From NCBI GenBank assembly GCA_016193365.1, contig JACPSI010000062.1:1-36700 (forward strand): a stretch of 36,700 bases of DNA, in the 5' to 3' direction. Of this stretch, positions 23,541-31,437 are shown one piece after another; position 1 is the first letter of the stretch; the number at the start of each line of letters is the position of its first letter. A program made the translations under genes and the position numbers. This DNA comes from Ignavibacteriales bacterium. GTDB lineage: Bacteria; Bacteroidota; Ignavibacteria; UBA10030. The notes beneath the pieces were generated by a model. It was not told the DNA's origin. It did not search any database and worked only from the letters and a program-made list of their open reading frames with translations.

Positions 23541-23575
23541 AAAAAACCGTTGCCGGCGCTTACCGACAACGGTTT
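23541..23575 (-). terminator. Rho-independent terminator after the Ycf48-like gene
   Basis: On the minus strand AAACCGTTG and CAACGGTTT pair with an inner CGG/CCG step across one mismatch and a 6-base loop, then a run TTTTTTGTTT. It begins about 20 bases after the stop of the gene at 23597-24862 and separates it from the propeller gene. Confidence 0.88.
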
Positions 23576-23596
23576 AAAAGTGACACCTGATGAGAT

Positions 23597-24862
23597 TTAC
23601 TTTACAAGCAGCATCTTCCTGACGCTTGTCCTGCCTCCGTATTCAAGAGTGGAAAAATAGATTCCGCTTGCGAGCCTGTTCGCATCAAACATAATCTCAT
23701 GATGCCCGGCGGATCTATTGTCATCCAAAAGAAGGGCTACCTGTCTTCCCATGACATCATAGATTCTCAAGACGACACGGCCGTCTTGCGGAAGACCAAA
23801 ACGCAACCTCGTTACAGGGTTAAAAGGATTGGGGTAATTCTGCTCAAGGACGAATTGTGGATCTCTAACTTCTCGTCGATTCACACTGCTTGAAATATCA
23901 TGGTACTTCCAAACTGTTCCATTTGTCCCAACTAGCCAACCCTGCATATGATTCAGAAAATATATCCCAAGCGTGAGGGCTGACGAAGGCCCCCTGTTTT
24001 CCCAAGTAATTCCGCCGTTTGTAGTTCTATAAACTGATTCTCTTCGTGCGACCCAGATTGTCAACGAATCAACAAGTGAAATACTAAGAACTCCTTGAGG
24101 CCCACCAGGTGCCAAGACTTCTGCCCACACATTTCCACCATCTGTGGTCAGAAGTATAGATTGACCATTGTTTGAAAAACCTGCTGCACAACCGATTCTG
24201 TCATTTAAGAATTTTACTCTAAACAGCGGACCAAATGTAGGAGTTGACTGCTCAACCCATGTCTTTGCACTATCTGTTGTGTGAAGGATTATATCAGGAT
24301 CAAAATTGTCAATGGCTGTTTTGCCACCGACAACCCATCCTTCAGCAGCTGAAACGAAATATACACCTTGAAAAATCCCAGCATTTATGCCGATTGTGGT
24401 ATCCCACGTCATACCCCCATTTGTTGTTTTTGATATTGTTCCATACGGCTTGTCGAGCTGGGCTCCGGCAACAAGATAACCCACTGATCTATTCACAAAA
24501 TGAACATCCTGGTAATTCCATAATTCCGCATCCAATTGCGTCCAACTTGTTCCTCCGTTGGTTGTCTTTAACACAGTTCCCTGATTGCCAACTACCCACC
24601 CATATAGTGAATCAACAAACGATACTTTTTGAAAATGTACATTTGTTCCCGACAGCTGCGATTGCCATGTTGCCCCTCCATCTCGTGTACTAATAATAGT
24701 CCCACTATCACCAACTGCCCAGCCATTCGAGGAATCAGCAAACAAAACATCAAACAAATGTGTTGTCACACCAGAATTCTGCTCTTGCCATTGTTGCCCG
24801 AGTGCTTCCGATATCATAAAAACCAATAATGTTATTACAATAAGCAACTTATGAAATCTCAT
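23597..24862 (-). CDS. Ycf48-like (BNR/photosystem assembly-like) propeller with T9SS tail
   Basis: A 421-residue exported protein. The signal peptide is MRFHKLLIVITLLVFMISEA with LGQ. Five or more repeats follow of the form DSSNGWAVGDSGTIISTRDG / GATW, for example DSLYGWVVGNQGTVLKTTNG and MQGWLVGTNGTVW. These are the Ycf48/BNR-type propeller found widely in Bacteroidota secreted proteins and not tied to photosynthesis there. The last 85 residues are a T9SS type A sorting domain: FVLEQNYPNPFNPVTRLRFG, VVLRIYDVMGRQV, SGIYFSTLEYGGRTSVRKML. The ATG at 24862 has GAGGGA ahead. A terminator follows the gene. Confidence 0.92.
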   Translation of the reverse strand: MRFHKLLIVITLLVFMISEALGQQWQEQNSGVTTHLFDVLFADSSNGWAVGDSGTIISTRDGGATWQSQLSGTNVHFQKVSFVDSLYGWVVGNQGTVLKTTNGGTSWTQLDAELWNYQDVHFVNRSVGYLVAGAQLDKPYGTISKTTNGGMTWDTTIGINAGIFQGVYFVSAAEGWVVGGKTAIDNFDPDIILHTTDSAKTWVEQSTPTFGPLFRVKFLNDRIGCAAGFSNNGQSILLTTDGGNVWAEVLAPGGPQGVLSISLVDSLTIWVARRESVYRTTNGGITWENRGPSSALTLGIYFLNHMQGWLVGTNGTVWKYHDISSSVNRREVRDPQFVLEQNYPNPFNPVTRLRFGLPQDGRVVLRIYDVMGRQVALLLDDNRSAGHHEIMFDANRLASGIYFSTLEYGGRTSVRKMLLVK

Positions 24863-25058
24863 AAACTTCCCTCGATTTGCGGACACATAGGAAAGCCACT
24901 ACCTTGGTGGCCGACGCCCCACGGAGCAAGGAGATCCGCAATGGAAGAACCGAAGAAACCAAAACAATATGACAAACATTTGCTGGTTCTTGCTGCCCGA
25001 AGGCAAAAGCAGACCAGCTCAAAAAAAACATAAGAGTTTGATTATATTTACTAAACAT
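24849..25058 (-). CDS. Possible small exported protein overlapping the next start
   Basis: A 69-residue frame from an ATG at 25058 with an excellent AAGGAG 7 bases ahead. It opens with a signal-peptide-like MFSKYNQTLMFFLSWSAFAF followed by GQQ. The remainder (EPANVCHIVLVSSVLPLRIS, then LLRGASATKVVAFLCVRKS) looks poorly like a mature exported protein. It may be the intact start of a gene that was frame-shifted. Its stop overlaps the start of the Ycf48-like gene by 14 bases, so translation may run into that gene. Either a small leader peptide or the 5' scrap of a lost T9SS cargo gene. Confidence 0.35.
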   Translation of the reverse strand: MFSKYNQTLMFFLSWSAFAFGQQEPANVCHIVLVSSVLPLRISLLRGASATKVVAFLCVRKSREVYEIS

Positions 25059-25074
25059 AGCTCGCTCCTTAGGT

Positions 25075-25464
25075 TCAACGAAGAAGAATGATTTTCCTCT
25101 GCAGCATCCCAACGTTAGTTCTTAGTACAAGAATGTAAATACCACTTGAAAGACTTCCTGCTTCCAGGGTCACTCTATACGTCCCCTTATTTTGATTCTG
25201 ATCAATTAATTCGAGGATTTCACGTCCGAGCACATCGAAAAGTTTGAGAACAACGCGGCTTTCAGCTGCCGTACTATATTCAAGAATCGTGAAAGAGTTA
25301 AACGGATTAGGATAGTTCTGATGCAATGAGAAGCTCACCGACGATTGATCAATTTTTTCTACGCTTACAATCGTTCCGTATTTTACTCCATTAACTACAG
25401 CTCCATTCAGAAAAACAGATTCACCTTCATACCTACTTTCGTAAAACACGCCTATGTCCCTCAT
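25075..25464 (-). pseudogene. C-terminal T9SS sorting domain of a broken cargo gene
   Basis: A 129-residue frame with no signal peptide. It ends in a standard T9SS type A domain: VSFSLHQNYPNPFNSFTILE, VVLKLFDVLGREILELIDQN, SGIYILVLRTNVGMLQRKII. A sorting domain cannot work without an export signal, so this is the 3' part of a longer gene. The 5' part is the frame ending at 25504, in the same reading frame but cut off by two TGA codons (25504 and 25492 area). The other frame is open at 25464-25526 and reads VKEITYENAFEHHHVANSS, which looks more like the missing link, so a pair of frameshifts is likely. Confidence 0.6.
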
Positions 25465-25503
25465 CAAGATGAATTCGCAACATGGTGATGCTCAAACGCA
25501 TTC

Positions 25504-25758
25504 TCATAAGTAATTTCCTTCACCGCCGACTATGAAATGCGGTTTTGGTCCATGACAGCAGAAAACAAATGCTCTAAATTCTCTCCCGCGAGCGATGCGA
25601 TACAAACGAAGTCTCCCACCGCTAGCAATTGTGTCAGGAACAGCCACACCGTTAGGCGGCCATTGAGCCTCCATCATCGCGCAGAATACAACTAATAAGA
25701 CAGGAATGGATATTAATCGAAGGAGAGTGACCCTAAAGAATGGCAGGCAGACGATCAT
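25504..25758 (-). pseudogene. N-terminal part of the broken T9SS cargo gene
   Basis: A frame from an ATG at 25758 (possible longer start at 25797) with a good signal peptide: MIVCLPFFRVTLLRLISIPV then LLVVFCAMMEAQW. The mature part (PPNGVAVPDTIASGGRLRLY) is followed by RIARGREFRAFVFCCHGPKP, which looks like out-of-frame reading. The frame stops at 25504, 36 bases before the next fragment in the same frame. Together with 25075-25464 it would make a small secreted protein with signal, short passenger and sorting domain. Sequencing error is an alternative to true decay. Confidence 0.5.
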
Positions 25759-25827
25759 TGAATTTTCCGCTTCAAGCATCAAATGTTTGAGTTGCATTTG
25801 TGCTCAAACCACATCGCCCCTTACTAC

Positions 25828-25856
25828 AATTTGCAGAGAAGGAACGACATTGTCAA
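25828..25856 (-). promoter_or_regulatory. Possible promoter for the T9SS cargo genes
   Basis: On the minus strand a perfect TTGACA (25856-25851), a 17-base spacer and a weak CAAATT (25833-25828). The first start codon lies 30 to 70 bases downstream. Only the -35 box is convincing. Confidence 0.35.
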
Positions 25857-25896
25857 TGAGAGACAAACATCCAGCGAATGAAAAATCGTCATGATT

Positions 25897-25911
25897 CGAT
25901 AATGATTATCG
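25897..25911. promoter_or_regulatory. Fur-box-like 7-1-7 palindrome
   Basis: CGATAAT-C-ATTATCG on the minus strand is a perfect 7-1-7 palindrome. Its core GATAATCATTATC is identical to the last 13 bases of the classical 19-bp Fur box, and it differs from the Bacillus Fur 7-1-7 consensus only in the outermost pair. It lies about 140 bases upstream of the gene at 25504-25758 and 40 bases ahead of the putative -35 box. Confidence 0.45.
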
Positions 25912-25974
25912 TGCCTAAATTTACGCACCGATTCGAGCCGCCAATTCCTGCGAAATCAGGCCCACACTTTTCAA

Positions 25975-26002
25975 AACAAAAAGGCGATCAAAATGATCGC
26001 CT
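25975..26002 (-). terminator. Rho-independent terminator of the acyl-CoA dehydrogenase gene
   Basis: On the minus strand AGGCGATCA, loop TTT, TGATCGCCT is a perfect 9-bp stem followed by TTTTTGTTTTG. It starts 26 bases after the stop of the gene at 26028-27167. Confidence 0.92.
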
Positions 26003-26027
26003 GCGGTTACGGTTTTGATGCAGTCGG

Positions 26028-27167
26028 CTATTGAAGAAGATGACGCGCGATGACGATGTGTTGTATTTCCGAAGTCCCTTCATAAATCTCCGTGATCTTC
26101 GCGTCCCGCAAAAATCTCTCGACCTTGTATTCGCGGATGTACCCGTAGCCTCCGTGAATCTGAATCGCTTCAAGCGCGGATTGCACGGCCACCTTTGAAG
26201 CAAAAAGTTTTGCCATCGCCGATATGTGCCCGAATTTCTCTCCACGATCTTTGAGCTCTGCCGCTTGCAGCGTCAGCAATCTCGCAGCTTCGATATTGGT
26301 CGCCATATCCGCCAGCTTAAACTGAATCGCCTGGAAATCCGAAATCGTGTGGTCGAATGCCTTTCGTTCTTTACTGAACTTGACGGAGGCTTCCAGCGAC
26401 CCTTGAGCAATGCCGAGAGCCTGTGCAGCAATCCCGATACGGCCGCCGTCGAGCGTTGAAAGCGCAAATTTCATGCCCTGGCCTTCTTCGCCCACTCGAT
26501 TTGCCACGTCAACGCGACAATCCTGAAAAGCCAGAGAAACGGTATCCGAGCTCCGTATGCCGAGCTTATGTTCTTTCTTCGCAACGGAAAACCCGGGAAA
26601 TGTCTTCTCGACGATGAATGTGCTCACTCCCTTGGCTCCCTTCGACCGGTCTGTCGCCGCCATGACGAGGACGACGTCTGCGTTCGACCCGTTCGTTGTG
26701 AAGTTTTTTGTTCCGTTGAGGATGTAGTGATCTCCATTCCTTGTTGCCGTCGTGCGCTGGTTTGTCGCGTCGCTCCCAGCTTCAGGCTCCGAAAGTGCAA
26801 AGGCTCCGAGCTTTTTCCCGCCCGCGAGGTCCGGCAAGTACCGCTGCTTCTGGTCTTCAGATCCGTATTTTTCTATTCCCCAGCACACAAGCGAGTTGTT
26901 GACCGACATAATCACACCGACGGAAGCGTCTATTTTGGACACCTCTTCTTCGGCGAGAACATAGCTCACGGTGTCGAGGCCCGCGCCACCCCACTTTTCT
27001 GAGACCATCATGCCCATGAGTCCAAGCTCGCCCATCTTCTTCACCGCCTCGTGCGGGAATTCCTCTTTTTCGTCCCGCTCCGATGCTGTAGGCGCGAGTT
27101 CTTCCTCGGCGAACTTCCGCGCCATTTCCTTGATCATGAGCTGCGTTTCGTTGAAGGAGAAATTCAT
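26028..27167 (-). CDS. Acyl-CoA dehydrogenase (short-chain/butyryl-CoA type)
   Basis: A 379-residue FAD flavoprotein that oxidises acyl-CoA to trans-2-enoyl-CoA and passes electrons to ETF. It has FALSEPEAGSDATNQRTTAT and the following NGTKNFTTNGSNADV segment, VEEGQG-type loop (VGEEGQGMKFALSTLDGGRI), QALGIAQGSLEASVKFSKER, and the C-terminal QIHGGYGYIREYKVERFLRD with the catalytic base Glu363 in IYEGTSEIQ. Length and the Glu position match butyryl-/short-chain dehydrogenases. It fits with the 3-hydroxyacyl-CoA dehydrogenase and thiolase just upstream, though no enoyl-CoA hydratase is in the window. It has its own terminator. The ATG at 27167 is the standard start. Confidence 0.95.
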   Translation of the reverse strand: MNFSFNETQLMIKEMARKFAEEELAPTASERDEKEEFPHEAVKKMGELGLMGMMVSEKWGGAGLDTVSYVLAEEEVSKIDASVGVIMSVNNSLVCWGIEKYGSEDQKQRYLPDLAGGKKLGAFALSEPEAGSDATNQRTTATRNGDHYILNGTKNFTTNGSNADVVLVMAATDRSKGAKGVSTFIVEKTFPGFSVAKKEHKLGIRSSDTVSLAFQDCRVDVANRVGEEGQGMKFALSTLDGGRIGIAAQALGIAQGSLEASVKFSKERKAFDHTISDFQAIQFKLADMATNIEAARLLTLQAAELKDRGEKFGHISAMAKLFASKVAVQSALEAIQIHGGYGYIREYKVERFLRDAKITEIYEGTSEIQHIVIARHLLQ

Positions 27168-27294
27168 TAAGGGTTCTTTGATTGTTCCCGAACTATCGGA
27201 AAATCAGGTCGGTCTGTTATTTCGGATTCTGCTCGCGAGGTCTCTTACGATGGCTACATTTGAAACGACACAACGATTCAGGAATCGATGTTTT

Positions 27295-27744
27295 TCAGCC
27301 CCGCCTGAGAACCCCTCCCCTTTTAGGGGAGGACGAAGGTGGGGTCTGTTTTTTAACGGCGGTTGCGAGTCTTTTTTGTGCCTCATCAAAAATCTCGTCA
27401 ATCACAGCCTCGGTTTCGGTGAGAATATCGTGATTCGAATACCTTAAGACTTTGATGCCGATCAGTTCCAGCTCGGCATCGCGTTTTTCGTCTTCTCGAA
27501 TTCCCTCATCCGTATAATGTTGTGCCCCATCCACCTCCACATCAAGTCTCACTTGATGGCAGTAAAAATCTAACACATGCTTTTCGATTGGAAACTGTCT
27601 CCGGAATTTGACTCCGAGTTGGTTGTCTCGCAGATGTGACCAAAGCTTTCTTTCGGCATTTGTCATACCGCGCCGCAGCAAGCGAGCAACTGGTATGAGC
27701 CGTTTGGTGTATTGAGAAAAGTGCTTTTGCAAAACTGACCTCAC
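27295..27744 (-). CDS. DUF559 endonuclease-like protein
   Basis: A 149-residue protein of the DUF559 family, related in fold to Vsr-type and other PD-(D/E)XK nucleases. Blocks seen: ARLLRRGMTNAERKLWSHLR (helix), QLGVKFRRQFPIEKHVLDFY with CHQVRLDVEVDGAQHY (the catalytic-type D...E-V-D-G core), RDAELELIGIKVLRYSNHDI. The last 15 residues (QTPPSSSPKRGGVLRRG) are encoded by the palindrome at 27314-27332 and look non-functional. It starts with GTG at 27744, itself within 6 bases of another palindrome. DUF559 genes are often scattered as isolated copies with such flanks. Function unknown; activity has rarely been shown. Confidence 0.85.
   Translation of the reverse strand: MRSVLQKHFSQYTKRLIPVARLLRRGMTNAERKLWSHLRDNQLGVKFRRQFPIEKHVLDFYCHQVRLDVEVDGAQHYTDEGIREDEKRDAELELIGIKVLRYSNHDILTETEAVIDEIFDEAQKRLATAVKKQTPPSSSPKRGGVLRRG
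27314..27332. repeat. Palindrome at the 3' side of the DUF559 ORF
   Basis: CCTCCCC-TTTTA-GGGGAGG, a perfect 7-bp stem with a 5-base loop, lies inside the last codons of the DUF559 frame. Its inverted counterpart is at 27750-27766. Confidence 0.7.
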
Positions 27745-27749
27745 CTACC

Positions 27750-27766
27750 CTCTCCTAAAAGGAGAG
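27750..27766. repeat. Palindrome at the 5' side of the DUF559 ORF
   Basis: CTCTCC-TAAAA-GGAGAG, a perfect 6-bp stem, sits just ahead of the DUF559 start. The loop TAAAA is the complement of TTTTA in the other palindrome, so the two flank the gene as inverted copies of one motif. Confidence 0.7.
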
Positions 27767-27805
27767 GAAAGTTATCGGCAGTTTTCTGATTACTGACATT
27801 GATGT

Positions 27806-28687
27806 CTATGTTTTGGTGTTCTCTTTCGAGCTGTAGTTATAAAAACCCTTGCCGGTTTTTCTGCCCAGATTTCCCGACGCCACCATTTTTTTCAGCAACG
27901 GACACGGGCGGTACTTCGAATCTCCTAAGCCTTCGTGGAGCACATTCATAATGGACAGACACACATCCAGTCCGATAAAATCCGCAAGCTGCAATGGACC
28001 CATGGGATGGTTCATGCCAAGTTTCATAACCGTATCGATCGCCTCGGGTGTGGCTACGCCTTCCATCACGCAGTACATTGCCTCATTCAGCATCGGCAAC
28101 AAAACGCGATTCGACACAAAACCTGGATAATCGTTGACTTCAACGGGCATTTTTCCCAGTTTTTCGGCGAGATTTTTGACCGCCGCGAATGTTTCGTTGG
28201 ATGTCGCTAATCCACGAATTACCTCCACAAGCTTCATCACCGGGACCGGGTTCATGAAATGCATGCCGATGACGTTCTGAGGCCTCTTCGTGATGGCAGC
28301 AATTCCCGTTATCGAAATAGACGAGGTATTCGTCGCGAGTATGACATTCGGCTTCGTCGCACGGTCGAGTGTTCTAAAAATATCTTTCTTGATGGTTTCA
28401 TCCTCCGTTGCTGCTTCGACGACGAAATCGGCGGATTGCGCAGCGTTTTCAAGGTTCGTGCTTGTTTTGATTCTTCCGAGCGTCTCCTGTTTTTGCTGCT
28501 CTGTCAATGCTCCCTTTTTTACCTGCCGGTCGAGGTTGCCCGCAATTGTGTTCAACCCCCGCTCCACAAACTCGGGTTTGATGTCATTGAGGACAACCTG
28601 AAAGCCGAATTGTGCAAAAACATGCGCGATGCCGTTGCCCATCGTGCCGGATCCAACTACTGTAATATTCTTGAGGTTCTCTGCCAT
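27806..28687 (-). CDS. 3-hydroxyacyl-CoA (3-hydroxybutyryl-CoA) dehydrogenase
   Basis: A 293-residue NAD(P)-dependent enzyme that oxidises 3-hydroxyacyl-CoA to 3-ketoacyl-CoA, or the reverse. The Rossmann motif [20 protein letters not shown] is at 10-29. [11 protein letters not shown] is the substrate-contact segment, [17 protein letters not shown] holds the catalytic His, and [20 protein letters not shown] and [20 protein letters not shown] are the C-terminal domain marks. Length fits single-domain Hbd/PaaH. I chose the ATG at 28687; a start at 28720 would run into the palindrome at 28712-28741. It is preceded by thiolase in the same direction. Confidence 0.95.
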   Translation of the reverse strand: MAENLKNITVVGSGTMGNGIAHVFAQFGFQVVLNDIKPEFVERGLNTIAGNLDRQVKKGALTEQQKQETLGRIKTSTNLENAAQSADFVVEAATEDETIKKDIFRTLDRATKPNVILATNTSSISITGIAAITKRPQNVIGMHFMNPVPVMKLVEVIRGLATSNETFAAVKNLAEKLGKMPVEVNDYPGFVSNRVLLPMLNEAMYCVMEGVATPEAIDTVMKLGMNHPMGPLQLADFIGLDVCLSIMNVLHEGLGDSKYRPCPLLKKMVASGNLGRKTGKGFYNYSSKENTKT

Positions 28688-28711
28688 GTTTTTCTGGAGA
28701 CCTATTCTTCG

Positions 28712-28741
28712 TTTAGCCACGGACTTAAGTCCGTGGCTAAA
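28712..28741. repeat. 30-bp perfect palindrome between thiolase and hbd genes
   Basis: TTTAGCCACGGACTT followed directly by its exact reverse complement, with no loop. It fills the 57-base gap between the two genes. It has no T-run, so it is not an obvious terminator. Palindromes with GCCACGGACT-AGTCCGTGGC are common interspersed repeats in several phyla. Its closeness to two gene ends suggests insertion of such an element. Confidence 0.75.
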
Positions 28742-28744
28742 GCG

Positions 28745-29920
28745 TTACAACAATTCGACAATCATTCCGCTCGCTTCTCCGCCGCCAATGCAAATGGCAA
28801 CCATTCCACGCTTTTTTCCGCGTTGCTTAAGCGCGTGCACGAGTGTCACGAGAAGCCTGGCGCCGCTTGCTCCTATTGGATGGCCCAAAGCCACAGCACC
28901 GCCGTTGACGTTGACCTTCTCTATATCCAGGCCCAACATCTTGTTCACCGCCAGTGTTACGACCGCAAATGCTTCATTGATCTCAAAAAGGTCAATGTCT
29001 TCTTTTCTGAGGTTTGCTTGGTTTAAGATTTTTGGAATAACATCGGCGGGAGCAGTAGTAAACCACTCAGGTTTTTTTGCTGTGGAAGCATGGGTGAGGA
29101 CACGGGCAATCGGTTTGATCCCCATCCGTTTCGCTTTTTCTGCCGACATGACGACAACTGCTGCCGCGCCGTCATTGATTTTTGACGAATTCGCAGCCGT
29201 CACGCTGCCGTCATCCTGAAAAGCGGGCTTCAGTTTCGGGATTTTGGCAAAATCTGTTTTGAAAGGCTCCTCGTCCTGTTCCACAACCTCCTCGCCTTTC
29301 TTGCCCTTCACCGTCACCGGGACGACTTCTTCCTTGAATTTCCCTTCACTCCATGCAGACTGGGCGCGTTTGTAGCTCAGGAGGGCGAAGTCATCCTGCG
29401 CTTCCCGGGAAACTACACACTCCTTTGCGCATATCTCGGCTGCCTTGCCCATATGAAACTTGTTGTAGACATCCCACAAGCCATCCTTGATCATCGAATC
29501 GACAACCTCCGCATTACCCATGCGAAAACCCGTCCGACCTTTTTCAAGCAGGTACGGGGCGTTCGACATGCTTTCCATACCACCGGCGACAATGATCTCT
29601 GCATCTCCTAATTGAATTGCCTGGCTGGCGAGCATAACAGCTTTGAGTCCCGAGCCGCACACTTTATTAATCGTCATGCATTCAACCGATTCTGGCAACC
29701 CAGCAAAAAGTGCAGCCTGTCGGGCTGGCGCCTGCCCTTCGCCCGCCGTCAACACATTGCCCATAATCACTTCCTGAACATCAGGCTTCTTGATACCGGC
29801 TCTGCGAATTGCTTCTTCGACAACAATTGCGCCAAGTTTTGGCGCGGGTATCGAACTCAGACTTCCCATAAACGATCCTATGGGCGTCCTGCATGCACCT
29901 GCGATAACGACTTCGTTCAT
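28745..29920 (-). CDS. Acetyl-CoA C-acetyltransferase (thiolase)
   Basis: A 391-residue thiolase that joins or splits acetyl-CoA and acetoacetyl-CoA (or longer 3-ketoacyl-CoA). Nucleophile Cys88 in NKVCGSGLKAV, His347 in GHPIGASGAR, Cys377 in CIGGGEASG: the full catalytic set. The opening VVIAGACRTPIGSFMGSL is standard. With the dehydrogenases downstream it makes three of the four steps of beta-oxidation or of the reverse C4 route; crotonase is absent here. The ATG at 29920 gives the normal N-terminus. It lies 66 bases after rho, so it may be read from the rho promoter or from one of its own; none was clear. Confidence 0.95.
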   Translation of the reverse strand: MNEVVIAGACRTPIGSFMGSLSSIPAPKLGAIVVEEAIRRAGIKKPDVQEVIMGNVLTAGEGQAPARQAALFAGLPESVECMTINKVCGSGLKAVMLASQAIQLGDAEIIVAGGMESMSNAPYLLEKGRTGFRMGNAEVVDSMIKDGLWDVYNKFHMGKAAEICAKECVVSREAQDDFALLSYKRAQSAWSEGKFKEEVVPVTVKGKKGEEVVEQDEEPFKTDFAKIPKLKPAFQDDGSVTAANSSKINDGAAAVVVMSAEKAKRMGIKPIARVLTHASTAKKPEWFTTAPADVIPKILNQANLRKEDIDLFEINEAFAVVTLAVNKMLGLDIEKVNVNGGAVALGHPIGASGARLLVTLVHALKQRGKKRGMVAICIGGGEASGMIVELL

Positions 29921-29986
29921 ATGGTTTTGGGACGGAGAATGTGAGGGATGAGAAGTGGGTCCTCGTACGGCGGGATAAATTCTTTG

Positions 29987-31240
29987 CTAACTATTCATGG
30001 ATTTCAAAAACTCCTTGTTGGATTTCGTACCCCTCATTTTCTCCAGCAAAAATTCCATCGCATCAACCGGAGTCAGGTCGCTGACCAATTTCCTGAGGAT
30101 CCACACGCGATTCAGCTCTTCTTCTTCAAAGAGGATTTCCTCTTTCCGGGTCCCGGATCTGTTGACGTCGATTGCGGGGAAAATCCGCTTATCGCTCAAT
30201 TTGCGGTCGAGGACGACTTCGCTGTTGCCCGTTCCTTTGAATTCCTCAAAAATGACCTCATCCATGCGGCTTCCCGTTTCAACAAGAGCTGTTGCTATGA
30301 CTGTAAAACTCCCTCCCTCTTCGATATTGCGAGCTGCGCCAAAGAATCGCTTCGGCCGATGCAGGGCATTTGCGTCCACGCCTCCCGAAAGAATCTTGCC
30401 GCTATGAGGAACAACAGTGTTGTGAGCCCGTGCCAGCCGGGTTATGCTGTCCAGCAGAATCACAACGTCCTTCTTTGCCTCAACAAGCCTCTTGGCTTTT
30501 TCAAGAACCATATCGGCAACCTGTACGTGCCGTTCGGGGGGTTCGTCAAATGTAGAGCTCACAACCTCAGCGCTCACTGTCCTCTCCATGTCGGTAACTT
30601 CTTCCGGTCGCTCATCGATGAGCAGAACAATAAGCTTGATTTCAGGGTGATTGCGGGTGATGCTGTTGGCGATCTTCTGAAGGAGGATGGTTTTGCCGGC
30701 TTTTGGGGGAGAGACAATCATCCCGCGTTGCCCTTTGCCGATGGGAGAAAGCAAATCGAGGATCCGCATCGAGTACTCGCCGGGCGCCGTCTCCAGTTTG
30801 ATTCTCTGGGACGGATACATCGGCGTCAGGTTCTCAAAAAGAACCCGTTCGCGAATGTCGTCAGGATGCTCGTCGTTGACAGCCTCGACCCGAAGCAATG
30901 CAAAGAATCGCTCGCCTTCTTTTGGGGGCCGGACCTGGCCGCTCACGGTGTCGCCTGTTCTGAGGCCGAATTTCTTTATTTGCGAAGGTGAAACGTAGAT
31001 ATCGTCCGGCGATGGCAGGTAGTTGTAGCCTACGGACCGAAGGAACCCATATCCGTCGGGTAAGACTTCCAGCACACCTTTACTGAATCCAAGGCCGTCT
31101 TTTTCGGTTTGAGCTTCAAGAATCTTGAAAATCAGCTCCTGTTTGCGCAAGTCGCTGTGACCCGCGATGTTCAGGTCTTTCGCGATCGAATTGAGTTCCG
31201 CGATCTTCTTGGACTTTAGTTCAGTGATGTCCATTGGCAT
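29987..31240 (-). CDS. rho: Transcription termination factor Rho
   Basis: A 417-residue hexameric RNA-dependent ATPase that ends transcription. The N-terminal Rho_N domain has [20 protein letters not shown] (10-29). The RNA-binding cold-shock domain has PDGYGFLRS (61-69). The motor has P-loop [10 protein letters not shown] (178-187), [27 protein letters not shown] and [20 protein letters not shown]. Length is normal with no inserted domain. The ATG at 31240 has AGAGGTGG at good distance. The leader from the predicted promoter at 31409-31437 is about 160 bases, long enough for the autoregulation known for rho. Confidence 0.97.
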   Translation of the reverse strand: MPMDITELKSKKIAELNSIAKDLNIAGHSDLRKQELIFKILEAQTEKDGLGFSKGVLEVLPDGYGFLRSVGYNYLPSPDDIYVSPSQIKKFGLRTGDTVSGQVRPPKEGERFFALLRVEAVNDEHPDDIRERVLFENLTPMYPSQRIKLETAPGEYSMRILDLLSPIGKGQRGMIVSPPKAGKTILLQKIANSITRNHPEIKLIVLLIDERPEEVTDMERTVSAEVVSSTFDEPPERHVQVADMVLEKAKRLVEAKKDVVILLDSITRLARAHNTVVPHSGKILSGGVDANALHRPKRFFGAARNIEEGGSFTVIATALVETGSRMDEVIFEEFKGTGNSEVVLDRKLSDKRIFPAIDVNRSGTRKEEILFEEEELNRVWILRKLVSDLTPVDAMEFLLEKMRGTKSNKEFLKSMNS

Positions 31241-31408
31241 GACGATACCACCTCTGGGGATTTTAGACGAGGAATATAGAGTTTAAGAATCTTTCGAGGA
31301 CCTGCGACCTCAGTCCTGGTTGAAATTACGTAGGCCGGAAGAACGAATTAATTGATGGCGTTGGTTGGCTGTACTTCGAGAAGAATTCTATGAACAGCTA
31401 ATGCTGTA

Positions 31409-31437
31409 AATATAGACGATTACTGGTTTATTGTCAA
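31409..31437 (-). promoter_or_regulatory. Sigma70-type promoter for rho
   Basis: On the minus strand a perfect TTGACA (31437-31432), a 17-base spacer and TATATT (31414-31409; 5 of 6 to consensus). The -35 box lies just past the folC stop codon region and the -10 box in the folC-rho gap. This is the best promoter match I found in the window. Confidence 0.75.

Noticed and set aside
23498-23569. Upstream start for the YVTN propeller protein
   Set aside because: The Met at 23569 lies in the terminator hairpin of the previous gene; the signal peptide begins at 23497.
25504-25758. Intact small secreted protein
   Set aside because: The mature part looks out of frame, and the sorting domain lies downstream in the same frame beyond two stop codons.
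28259-29026. 255-residue plus-strand ORF opposite hbd and thiolase
   Set aside because: Overlaps two well-supported enzymes on the other strand and spans their gap and palindrome.
29948-30991. 347-residue plus-strand ORF opposite rho
   Set aside because: Shadow of rho, whose motifs are complete; the plus-strand protein shows no recognisable domain.
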